Positions 1-6,274 of a stretch of DNA of 10,907 nt are shown in pieces. The notes under the pieces were generated by a model, which worked only from the letters and a program-made list of their open reading frames with translations, searched no databases and was not told where the DNA came from. A program made the translations under genes and the position numbers. The DNA is from Campylobacterales bacterium. GTDB taxonomy: Bacteria; Campylobacterota; Campylobacteria; Campylobacterales; Sulfurimonadaceae. The stretch's first letter is position 1. Each line of letters starts with the position of its first letter. The stretch lies in the NCBI GenBank assembly GCA_016937915.1, contig JAFGVR010000174.1, positions 1 to 10,907 of the forward strand. Reading direction: 5' to 3'.

Positions 1-798
1 AAGTGGGGATTTTTCTCTGTTAATGAGTACAGCAGATTTTACAAAACTGCGTATGAATTGAAAAAAAGTGAATTTAAACATCTAAAGCTTATGGGAAGCT
101 CTGTTATAGATTTTGAGTTTCACTACACTGCACACACCCTTTTTAACTTTTTTGATTACCGCTTTGATGCTATCTCATCCTTGCTTTATGTTGATAGACG
201 AGGTGCGCCTGAAAATACTCAGCTTGGGTTTGCTTTGTCTGATAAGATAGCACTTTTGGCATCTATGGTCTCACTTAGCCCAAAAACAAAACACCAACTT
301 CACATAACTGAGACAAACTGGCCAATCTCTGGAACTGCACCTTATGCACCAACAAGTGAGCATGAGTGTGTCGATGAAAAAATTTATGGGGAGTATATGC
401 TTCGTTATTATCTCTTAGCTTTAGCATCGCAACAAGTTGATAGCGTATCGTGGCATCAGCTTTTAGCTCGTGGATATGGGCTTGTCGATAATGTAAAGGG
501 GATGAGAAAGAGAGAAGCTTTTTACATCTACAAGTATATGGTTCAAATTCTAAGAGATGCTGAGTTTTTGAGGCTTGACATAAAAAGGGATTATTATATA
601 TTGCAGTTCATGGTAAATGAACAGCTTTTACAGATACATTGGAGTTTAAAACCAACTACTCTAAAAAATGAGGATTTTTTCATTCCTTACAACTTGGTTG
701 GTAAAAAACTAATAGGCTCTGAGCTTGAGATAGGTTCATCACCAATCTATCTTTTCATAACAAAAGAAGCCCCACTAAAAATAAACTCCATAGGATAA
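1..798 (+). CDS. Glycoside-hydrolase-like TIM-barrel protein, 3' part only
   Basis: The frame is open from base 1 (reading KWGFFSVNEY...), so this is the C-terminal 265 residues of a longer protein whose start lies left of the window. The first possible start inside, a TTG at 58, sits in the middle of continuous protein-like sequence and is unlikely to be real. The segment HITETNWP (Glu codon at 310-312), followed by GTAPYAPTSEHE and later SWHQLLARGYGLVD, looks like the last strands of a clan-A type (beta/alpha)8 barrel. The Glu after the strand would be at the place of the catalytic nucleophile. The final ~80 residues look like a beta-rich C-terminal domain. The stop codon is 3 nt from the waaF start, so the two are probably co-transcribed, which suggests a role in envelope polysaccharide. 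Substrate unknown. Family placement is by motif resemblance only. Confidence 0.72.
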   Translation, partial: KWGFFSVNEYSRFYKTAYELKKSEFKHLKLMGSSVIDFEFHYTAHTLFNFFDYRFDAISSLLYVDRRGAPENTQLGFALSDKIALLASMVSLSPKTKHQLHITETNWPISGTAPYAPTSEHECVDEKIYGEYMLRYYLLALASQQVDSVSWHQLLARGYGLVDNVKGMRKREAFYIYKYMVQILRDAEFLRLDIKRDYYILQFMVNEQLLQIHWSLKPTTLKNEDFFIPYNLVGKKLIGSELEIGSSPIYLFITKEAPLKINSIG

Positions 799-801
799 CA
801 G

Positions 802-1779
802 ATGCGAATACTTATAGTTTTACCAAACTGGCTTGGAGATGCCATCATGGCTACACCTGCGATTGAGCTTTTAGCAAAACACTACCCTAGTGCAAGATTT
901 ACATTTGTGGGTTCTTATGTGAGCATCGAAGCACTAAAATATCACCCTTTGTGTGATATGGCGATAGTAGATGAGACAAAAAAAGGGAAAAACCGCCTCT
1001 TAGCTACCTACCAATTAGCTAAAAAACTTGGAGAGTTTAGTTTGGCGGTAACTTTTAGAAATCAGATCCACTCATCACTTTTACTTAGATTTACAGGAAC
1101 TGTAGTTTGCATAGCTAGAAGATCTTGGCACTCTATGTTTTTGCTATCTCACACACCAAAGATACCAACCAACCAACACCTTGTAAAACAGTACGCAAGA
1201 CTTGCGATGATAGATACTGATGGTTATGATGAAAACCAACTAGAAGCTTTAAAACTCTACATAGAGTCAAAAAAGTTTGACAAACCAACCCTTGGGATAA
1301 ACGCTGGGGCTACTTATGGGAGTGCTAAGAGATGGTACCCTGATAGGTTTGCAAAAGTGGCTGCAGAGTTTAGCGATAGATATGAGATTATCATATTTGG
1401 TGGCCCAAATGAGGTGGAGATGGCAAATGATATAGAACAAAACCTCATCACTTTAGGAGTTACAAACTACACAAATCTAGCTGGAAAAACCAACATAAAA
1501 GAGCTTTGCCAAAACATTGGCGGATGCTCATTATTTGTCACAAACGATAGTGGTCCTATGCACGCTGCAGCTGCGTATCAAGTCCCAACTGTAGCGATAT
1601 TTGGCCCAACAAAACACAAAGAGACAAGCCAGTGGATGAATCAAAAAAGTAAGATTGTAAGACACGAGATGGAGTGTAGCCCATGTATGAAAAGGGAGTG
1701 TCCACTAGGGCATCATGAGTGTATGAAAAGTATAAGTGCAGAGGAAGTTATAGAGGCTGTAAAAAGTATCATTGAGTAA
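802..1779 (+). CDS. waaF: ADP-heptose--LPS heptosyltransferase II (WaaF/RfaF)
   Basis: GT9-family glycosyltransferase that adds the second L-glycero-D-manno-heptose to the LPS inner core at the cytoplasmic face of the inner membrane, using ADP-heptose. The 325-residue length is near the family norm. The N-terminus MRILIVLPNWLGDAIMATPA is the GT9 signature, with Asp13 at the proposed catalytic-base position. GINAGATYGSAKRWYP (about 166-180) and TNDSGPMHAAAA (247-258) form the nucleotide-sugar binding half. The C-terminus has a Cys cluster (C292, C295, C300, C307) in CSPCMKRECPLGHHECM, common in WaaF proteins of this type. The start is ATG at 802 with AGGATAA, overlapping the upstream stop, as ribosome binding site. 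The donor is made by hldE and hldD on the opposite strand just downstream, which supports II/heptose specificity over another GT9 member. Confidence 0.93.
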   Translation: MRILIVLPNWLGDAIMATPAIELLAKHYPSARFTFVGSYVSIEALKYHPLCDMAIVDETKKGKNRLLATYQLAKKLGEFSLAVTFRNQIHSSLLLRFTGTVVCIARRSWHSMFLLSHTPKIPTNQHLVKQYARLAMIDTDGYDENQLEALKLYIESKKFDKPTLGINAGATYGSAKRWYPDRFAKVAAEFSDRYEIIIFGGPNEVEMANDIEQNLITLGVTNYTNLAGKTNIKELCQNIGGCSLFVTNDSGPMHAAAAYQVPTVAIFGPTKHKETSQWMNQKSKIVRHEMECSPCMKRECPLGHHECMKSISAEEVIEAVKSIIE

Positions 1780-1795
1780 GCTAAATGCTTACTCA
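1773..1795. terminator. Hairpin shared by convergent waaF and ComEA-like gene
   Basis: A perfect 9-bp inverted repeat (TGAGTAAGC / GCTTACTCA) with a 5-nt TAAAT loop. The left arm contains the waaF stop codon (1777-1779) and the right arm the TAA of the convergent gene (1789-1791). It is well placed as a bidirectional terminator, but neither side has a long T-tract directly after the stem. On the minus strand a T5 run follows about 6 nt later. Confidence 0.5.
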
Positions 1796-2040
1796 GATTT
1801 ACACTCACTAGCAGTTAAATTTTCAAGATTTTTCTCAACCGTTTTTTGACCTATCCCTTTGACTTTTGCAAGTTCGTTAACATCTTTAAAACAGTTAGCC
1901 TCTCTGTACTCGATTATAGCTTTAGCTTTTGCCATACCAACACCTTTAAGCCCAGCCAACTCTTTTTCACTAGCAGTATTTATATCAACTGCTCCAAAAA
2001 CTAAACCACAAACTAAGCCAAGTGCTAAAAACAACTTCAT
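1789..2040 (-). CDS. Secreted ComEA-like helix-hairpin-helix protein
   Basis: An 83-residue protein with a signal peptide (MKLFLALGLVCGLVFG, cleavage probably near residue 16-17) followed by one tandem helix-hairpin-helix DNA-binding unit. VDINTAS leads into LKGVGMAKAKAII (GVG at 33-35), and the second hairpin is VKGIGQKTV (GIG at 62-64). This is the layout of stand-alone ComEA-type proteins, which bind incoming double-stranded DNA in the periplasm during natural transformation. Two cysteines (C50, C80) could form a disulfide. I chose the ATG at 2040 because AGGAG lies 7 nt upstream and a clean signal peptide follows. An in-frame ATG at 2067 would add 9 residues that spoil the signal peptide. 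It lies 52 nt after hldE on the same strand with a possible promoter in the gap. A role in DNA uptake is inferred from family only. Confidence 0.85.
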   Translation of the reverse strand: MKLFLALGLVCGLVFGAVDINTASEKELAGLKGVGMAKAKAIIEYREANCFKDVNELAKVKGIGQKTVEKNLENLTASECKSE

Positions 2041-2047
2041 TTCACAT

Positions 2048-2052
2048 CTCCT
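2048..2052 (-). promoter_or_regulatory. Ribosome binding site deciding the ComEA-like start
   Basis: AGGAG on the minus strand, 7 nt before the ATG at 2040. The alternative upstream ATG at 2067 has no comparable site, so this motif supports the shorter protein. Confidence 0.75.
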
Positions 2053-2069
2053 AATATTTAGATGCAAAT

Positions 2070-2096
2070 ATTATACATAAAAAATTATTTTTTCAA
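2070..2096 (-). promoter_or_regulatory. Candidate promoter for the ComEA-like gene
   Basis: The minus strand shows a consensus -10 box TATAAT (2075 to 2070) about 30 nt before the start codon. A TTGAAA (2096 to 2091) lies 15 nt further upstream, overlapping the hldE stop. The spacing is short of the usual 17, but -35 boxes are weakly conserved in this phylum. It may give the small gene expression independent of hldD-hldE. Confidence 0.45.
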
Positions 2097-3517
2097 CTGC
2101 ATTGTATCTTTTGGATAGTTTTTGTGGTACTTTTCCCATCTACAAACTGCACAAGTCTAAGCTCACCGCTAAACTCTGTTCCAACTACCTCTTTACCCTC
2201 ATAGTCACCACCTTTTACAAGGATGTCTGGTTTTACCATCTTTATAAGTTCATAAGGGGTATCATCTTCAAACGGCACTACAAAATCGACCGCTTCAAGT
2301 GCTGCTAATAGATATGCTCTATCTTCCGCCACATTTACAGGGCGAGTTGGCCCTTTTAGGCGAGATACTGATGCATCTGAGTTTAGTCCCACTATGAGGA
2401 TATCTCCATAACTTTTTGCCTCTTGGAGATATTTTACATGTCCAACATGAAGTATGTCAAAGCATCCGTTTGTAAACACCACTTTTTTACCACTTTGCTT
2501 ATAACGCTCCACAATCTTCTCTATCTCATCAAAACTTTTTATGTGAGCATCTGAAGTGGTCTTATGCAAACTTGCTTCATAATCAAATATCTCATCAAGA
2601 CTAACAGTAGCTGAACCGATTTTGCCAACAACCACACCTGCTGCAAGGTTTGCAAACTTTGCTACCTCCTCTATCGATTTGTTAGCACTGAGTGCAAAAG
2701 CTATAGATGCTATCACGGTATCACCAGCACCTGTGACATCAAAAACCTCTTTGGCTACTGTTGGAAACTTTTTCATCACCTCATCATAAACCGCTATCCC
2801 ATCTTCTGAGAGTGTGATAAGTGAGATGCCAAGGTTACATTGAGACTTTAGTTTTAAAAGAGCCTCTTTTAAACTCTCATCATCTTTTATATCGATGCCA
2901 GTAGCAAGAACTGCCTCTTTTTTGTTAGGGGTAAGTAGATATGCACCTCTGTACTTTGTAAAGTCACTCCCCTTTGGGTCAACCAAAACTTTGATGCCAC
3001 TATTGTTTGCTAAATCTATGATGCCTCTACAAAATCCATCACTTAAAACCCCTTTGCCATAATCAGACAAGATAATCGCATCATAGTTTTTTATAGAGTT
3101 TGACAAAGCGTTTAACATCGCTTTAGAGATTGCATCTGATATACAATCTTTTGACTCTTTATCATAGCGGATAATCTGTTGTGAAGATGCTATAACACGA
3201 CTTTTTTTAGATGTTTTTCTACCATTTTGGATATTGATATTTTTAGTATCTACCCCTATCTCTTTTAGCATCTCTAAAAGTTCTACACCATTTGCATCAT
3301 CACCTATCACACTAGCAACTACCACATCACTACCTAGTGCTTTTAGGTTATTTATCACATTTCCAGCTCCCCCTAAAACTGTGGTCTCTTTTGCAATATC
3401 TACCACTTGAACAGGAGCTTCAGGTGAGATGCGGTTACAACTCCCCCAAAGGTAGTGGTCTATCATCAAATCACCAACTACCAAGATATTAGGGGTAAAT
3501 TTTTTAAGCTCTTTCAT
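2093..3517 (-). CDS. hldE: Bifunctional heptose 7-phosphate kinase / heptose 1-phosphate adenylyltransferase (HldE)
   Basis: Catalyses two steps of ADP-heptose synthesis in the cytosol: phosphorylation of D-glycero-beta-D-manno-heptose 7-phosphate to the 1,7-bisphosphate, and later adenylyl transfer to heptose 1-phosphate. Residues 1 to ~315 are a PfkB/ribokinase-type domain, with GGAGNVINN (49-57) and the anion-hole/catalytic-base motif DVTGAGD (260-266). Residues ~343-474 are a nucleotidyltransferase domain with FTNGCFDILHVGH (HVGH at 357-360) and KGPTRPV. The 474-residue length equals that of a full fused enzyme. The start ATG overlaps the hldD stop by one base (TAATG), so translation is probably coupled. 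The phosphatase gmhB and isomerase gmhA needed to complete the pathway are not in this window. Confidence 0.96.
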   Translation of the reverse strand: MKELKKFTPNILVVGDLMIDHYLWGSCNRISPEAPVQVVDIAKETTVLGGAGNVINNLKALGSDVVVASVIGDDANGVELLEMLKEIGVDTKNINIQNGRKTSKKSRVIASSQQIIRYDKESKDCISDAISKAMLNALSNSIKNYDAIILSDYGKGVLSDGFCRGIIDLANNSGIKVLVDPKGSDFTKYRGAYLLTPNKKEAVLATGIDIKDDESLKEALLKLKSQCNLGISLITLSEDGIAVYDEVMKKFPTVAKEVFDVTGAGDTVIASIAFALSANKSIEEVAKFANLAAGVVVGKIGSATVSLDEIFDYEASLHKTTSDAHIKSFDEIEKIVERYKQSGKKVVFTNGCFDILHVGHVKYLQEAKSYGDILIVGLNSDASVSRLKGPTRPVNVAEDRAYLLAALEAVDFVVPFEDDTPYELIKMVKPDILVKGGDYEGKEVVGTEFSGELRLVQFVDGKSTTKTIQKIQCS

Positions 3518-4527
3518 TATTTTTTAACTTCCGTCTCATATATTCTTCTTATCTCGCTAACATAATCTTTTATGGCATCTTCCATCTCAAACCTAGGCTC
3601 ATAACCTAAAGCTTTTTTAGTCTCCTCTATGTCTGCTTCGGTGTGGAACTGATACGAACCAATGTATGGATTTGGTATATATTCACACTTTAACTCAGTC
3701 CCTAGTTCACGCTGAAGTATGTCAACTATATCTTGAAAACTTCTAGCTTTTCCAGTTCCAACATTATAGATGCCACTCTCTTTTGGCTCCATAGCTTTTA
3801 TGTTTGCTTGGATGATATCCTCTATGTAGATAAAATCTCTAAGTATCTTATCACTCCCATCAAAAAGGCGAGGATTTTTACCACTTAAAAGCTGATGCCC
3901 AAACTGTAAAACCATAGATGCTGTACTGTTTTTAAAATACTCCCTTGGACCATATACATTAAAATATCTAAGCCCAACTATCTTAATATCACACTCTCTC
4001 ATATACTGACGACTAAGATGATCCATACTAAGTTTTGAAAAACCATAAACATTTGCGGGGTCTTCACAACCAACTCTTTGAGGTGATGGTGCGTTTCCAT
4101 AAGTAGCCGCCGAAGATGCATATATCATATTTGCACTATGTTTAATCGCTAGATGCAAAAGATCTTTATATGCATTTACATTTGTTTTTATCATCAAATC
4201 CTGTTCTAACGCCGTAGTATCAGAGATAGCAGCTTCATGAAATATATAGTCAAACTTATAGTTAACTTCCAAATCAAGTAGTAAATCTTTGTCGTTTATA
4301 TCACCACTTATCACTTCACCACTAAAACCGATAAGATTTTTAAAATGTCCAAAACTTTTAAGATTACCATTTGATAAAGTCTCACCACTTCTAAAACTAT
4401 CAAGAACTACAACTTTTGTTTTTGGGTGGTTGTTTTGAAAATAAAATGCAAGGCTTGAACCTATAAACCCAGCCCCACCTGTTATAAGAATTGTTTTATC
4501 ATCTAAATTTATATCTGTATATCTCAC
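3517..4527 (-). CDS. hldD: ADP-L-glycero-D-manno-heptose 6-epimerase (HldD/RfaD)
   Basis: Extended short-chain dehydrogenase that epimerises ADP-D-glycero- to ADP-L-glycero-D-manno-heptose using bound NADP, the last step before WaaC/WaaF transfer. The Rossmann motif TGGAGFIGSS is at 16-25, YASSAATYG precedes the active site, and YGFSK gives Tyr161 and Lys165 of the YxxxK pair. FNVYGPREY (189-197) is typical of the epimerase. The 336-residue length fits. The start codon is GTG at 4527, preceded by AAAGG, and no other usable start lies before the nucleotide-binding loop. A generic NDP-sugar epimerase is the alternative, but position 1 nt from hldE makes the heptose assignment strong. It heads the hldD-hldE transcript, divergent from the cytochrome gene. 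Confidence 0.93.
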   Translation of the reverse strand: MRYTDINLDDKTILITGGAGFIGSSLAFYFQNNHPKTKVVVLDSFRSGETLSNGNLKSFGHFKNLIGFSGEVISGDINDKDLLLDLEVNYKFDYIFHEAAISDTTALEQDLMIKTNVNAYKDLLHLAIKHSANMIYASSAATYGNAPSPQRVGCEDPANVYGFSKLSMDHLSRQYMRECDIKIVGLRYFNVYGPREYFKNSTASMVLQFGHQLLSGKNPRLFDGSDKILRDFIYIEDIIQANIKAMEPKESGIYNVGTGKARSFQDIVDILQRELGTELKCEYIPNPYIGSYQFHTEADIEETKKALGYEPRFEMEDAIKDYVSEIRRIYETEVKK

Positions 4528-4554
4528 TATTTGCCTTTAAAAGTTATAAAAATT

Positions 4555-4560
4555 CTTATA
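4555..4560 (-). promoter_or_regulatory. Possible -10 box for hldD-hldE
   Basis: TATAAG on the minus strand, about 28 nt before the GTG start of hldD (5 of 6 consensus bases). There is no convincing -35 box. A second TATAAC lies a few bases closer to the gene, so the exact start is uncertain. Confidence 0.35.
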
Positions 4561-4577
4561 TGATACCTAATAATTCA

Positions 4578-4610
4578 TTAACAAGTATTTAAGTATCAAA
4601 GCACTATAAT
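4578..4610 (+). promoter_or_regulatory. Promoter of the c553-type cytochrome gene
   Basis: A perfect TATAAT at 4605-4610, 32 nt before the ATG. A TTAACA at 4578-4583 resembles a -35 box but is 21 nt away, which is too far for a classic pair. In Campylobacterota the -10 box often carries most of the signal. A short direct repeat AAGTAT (4583-4588, 4591-4596) lies just upstream. Confidence 0.6.
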
Positions 4611-4642
4611 TGAGCCGAAATTTTTATATTTAAGGAAAAACA

Positions 4643-4927
4643 ATGAAAAAAATCACTACTGCTATCGTTGCTTTAGGTGCTGCTACACTTTTATCTGCTG
4701 CTGTTTCTGACGCTGCTTGTAAAGGTTGCCATGGTCAAAACTGGGAAAAACACGCTATGGGTAAATCTAAAGTTGTTGCTGAGATGACTCATGATGAAAT
4801 AGCTACTACACTTAAAGGTTACAAAGCTGGAACTTACGGTGGACCAATGAAAGGTCTTATGAAAGGTCAAGTTAGTAAATACGAAGATACTGATTTAGAA
4901 GCATTCGCTCAAACTATCGGTAAATAA
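4643..4927 (+). CDS. Periplasmic c-type cytochrome, c553 class
   Basis: A 94-residue monoheme cytochrome. An N-terminal signal peptide (MKKITTAIVALGAATLLSAA) is followed by the heme attachment site CKGCH at 26-30, very close to the cleavage site. Axial methionine candidates are M69 and M73 in YGGPMKGLMKGQ, and the C-terminal helix EDTDLEAFAQTIGK is typical of class I cytochromes. It resembles the small c553 proteins of Helicobacter and Campylobacter, soluble periplasmic electron carriers between the bc1 complex and terminal oxidases or reductases. AAGGA precedes the ATG. The gene is a single transcription unit, with a consensus -10 box upstream and a strong terminator downstream. Its codons favour GCT, GGT and GTT, as expected for high expression. 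The specific partner cannot be read from the sequence. Confidence 0.92.
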   Translation: MKKITTAIVALGAATLLSAAVSDAACKGCHGQNWEKHAMGKSKVVAEMTHDEIATTLKGYKAGTYGGPMKGLMKGQVSKYEDTDLEAFAQTIGK

Positions 4928-4938
4928 TCCTTTCTTCT

Positions 4939-4964
4939 AAAAATCGCCTTTTGGCGATTTTTAT
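4939..4964 (+). terminator. Intrinsic terminator of the cytochrome gene
   Basis: A perfect 10-bp stem AAAAATCGCC / GGCGATTTTT around a TTTT loop, ending in a T-rich tail (TTTTTAT), 11 nt after the stop codon. The A-tract on the left would also give a T-tract on the other strand, but no gene is read into it from that side. Confidence 0.92.
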
Positions 4965-5021
4965 CTTCTTTAAATTTTAAAATATGCTTTATTTTTACTC
5001 CGCATCCAGTGAGGAAATATT

Positions 5022-5516
5022 ATGGGACTTACTTTTACACTAAAACACCGCTTTTTTAGTGCTTTTCGAGAACTTTTTGTTCATCATCACGGTTCACTTG
5101 CTTTTAGATCAAAATTATTTGCACTTGTTATTTCAGCAGATTCGGAATCAACACTTGAAAGTTTTATGGTAGTAAAAAAAGAAGCTTTAAAAATATACTC
5201 AAATGATGAATCAAGAGCCAATCTTTTAGTAACATATACTATGGAACTTGTAAATAAGATACATAATGGTAATGGCCTTAGCATCGATTCTTTAGTTGAT
5301 TCAATAGTTAGAGAATTAAAATTTGCTCCAAGATATGCTAAAAAAATAGACATAGAGTCACTAAAACAACTACTGGAATTAACAAATAATGAAGATATAC
5401 TCACCTATCAAAAAAATATTTTAGAGTTTCTTCAAAATATAAAAGATGAAACTCTAAATACAAAAAAGAATCAGATAGAGAGTGATGAAAAAAAACTTTC
5501 TGTTGAAAAAAACTAA
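5022..5516 (+). CDS. Unrecognised 164-aa helical protein
   Basis: I do not recognise this protein with confidence. It has no signal peptide or membrane segment and looks cytoplasmic and mainly alpha-helical. The N-terminus is basic and aromatic (KHRFFSAFRELFVHHH), followed by FRSKLFALVISADSES, a helical core to about residue 142, and a charged Lys/Glu/Asn-rich tail. The KLFALVISADSES segment and regular helices faintly recall the TerB/tellurite-resistance helical fold, but key acidic metal-site residues are not evident, so this is only a suggestion. The start is well supported by GAGGA 6 nt before the ATG. It follows the cytochrome terminator, so it needs its own promoter; a TATGCT at 4983-4988 is a weak candidate. 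The stop codon overlaps the stop of the convergent ttcA-like gene by 4 bases in total. Confidence 0.8.
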   Translation: MGLTFTLKHRFFSAFRELFVHHHGSLAFRSKLFALVISADSESTLESFMVVKKEALKIYSNDESRANLLVTYTMELVNKIHNGNGLSIDSLVDSIVRELKFAPRYAKKIDIESLKQLLELTNNEDILTYQKNILEFLQNIKDETLNTKKNQIESDEKKLSVEKN

Positions 5517-6274
5517 ATACTGAACATCTCTTTATCAAAAAAACTATCTTTTGAGATATTTTTAAAAGCGGCATTCAAACTTCTAAAAAGTGAAGGATGA
5601 TTTTTTTCTAAATTTTCTAAAAGTTCTTTTGTATTTGCTCTAGCATGTGGCATCTTTACATCAAAACGCATAGCAGGACACGCTTCATCACCGATTGCTA
5701 CTATGTCATTATCTTCTACAAAACCACGAAGTTGGCGTTCACGCATCTGAATAAGTGGGCGAATAACTATAAGACCATTTTCTGCCCTGTATTTTGGAGC
5801 TAAGCTTCTTAGTTGTCCATTGTATATAAAGTTCATAAAAAAGCTCTCTGCTGCATCATCCATGTGATGCCCAAGTGCCACTTTATTACACCCATACTCT
5901 TGAGCGACACTATAAAGATACCCTCTTCTCATACGGGAAAAAAAACTACAAAATGATGAGTTCTTTCTTATCTTCTCCTGAGCAAGCTCAAAAGTGTTTG
6001 TATCTTTTATGATATGTGGTATATCATACTCCTTGCAGTGATTTGCAAGGTTCTCATAACTCTCACCCATCCCATAAGTGATAGTAACAGCTAAAAATTC
6101 AAACTTAAAAGGTGCACGGCGTTGTTGCTCTTTCATAGCGTGTATCATCGTTAGCGAATCTTTACCACCACTAAGACCTACAAGTATCTTATCACCCTCT
6201 TGTATAAGTTCAAACTCTGCATTTATCTTACCAAGATTTGACATAATCTTTTTTGAAGGAACTATACTAGCCAA
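5513..6274 (-). CDS. ttcA: TtcA-like PP-loop tRNA thiolation enzyme, one Fe-S cysteine missing
   Basis: An ATP-dependent sulfurtransferase-type protein of the TtcA group, which makes 2-thiocytidine at tRNA position 32. The PP-loop LSGGKDSL is at 34-41 (SGGKDS 35-40), GHHMDDAAESFF at 135-146 and IRPLIQMRER at 171-180. In E. coli TtcA three cysteines, a CxxC pair and one C-terminal Cys, hold the Fe-S cluster. Here the pair reads CSFFSRMRRG: C109 is present but the second position is F112 (TTT at 5941-5939). C199 in EACPAMRF remains. The start is uncertain. A TTG at 6274, right after an in-frame stop, gives 253 residues and keeps the PSKKI segment; the ATG at 6244 gives 243 residues. With TTG it overlaps mtnN by 8 nt. 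It is last in the slyD-fabD run. If the cysteine loss is real, activity or substrate may differ. Confidence 0.82.
   Translation of the reverse strand: MASIVPSKKIMSNLGKINAEFELIQEGDKILVGLSGGKDSLTMIHAMKEQQRRAPFKFEFLAVTITYGMGESYENLANHCKEYDIPHIIKDTNTFELAQEKIRKNSSFCSFFSRMRRGYLYSVAQEYGCNKVALGHHMDDAAESFFMNFIYNGQLRSLAPKYRAENGLIVIRPLIQMRERQLRGFVEDNDIVAIGDEACPAMRFDVKMPHARANTKELLENLEKNHPSLFRSLNAAFKNISKDSFFDKEMFSI

Noticed and set aside
58..60. TTG at 58 as the start of the first gene
   Set aside because: The same frame is open back to base 1 with protein-like sequence, and no ribosome binding site precedes it. The gene is simply cut by the window edge.
1164..1178. Short CCAA repeats in waaF
   Set aside because: Three tandem units within PKIPTNQH coding. 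Too short to be a contingency repeat, and the frame is conserved.
1859..2080. 73-codon plus-strand frame over the ComEA-like gene
   Set aside because: Antisense shadow of a gene with clear HhH motifs. No ribosome binding site.
5087..5404. 105-codon open frame on the minus strand inside the unknown gene
   Set aside because: Fully contained antisense to a gene with a better start and ribosome site. Ser/Phe-rich composition is typical of a shadow frame in AT-rich DNA.
5533..5565. Possible terminator hairpin after the 164-aa gene
   Set aside because: Only an AT-rich, bulged stem (TAT + CAAAA / TTTTG + ATA) inside the ttcA-like coding region. Too weak despite a following T5.
5938..5945. A8 homopolymer as a phase-variable tract or frameshift in ttcA
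   Set aside because: The frame is intact through it and continues to conserved motifs. The run comes from Phe/Ser codons, with no sign of an off-frame downstream part.
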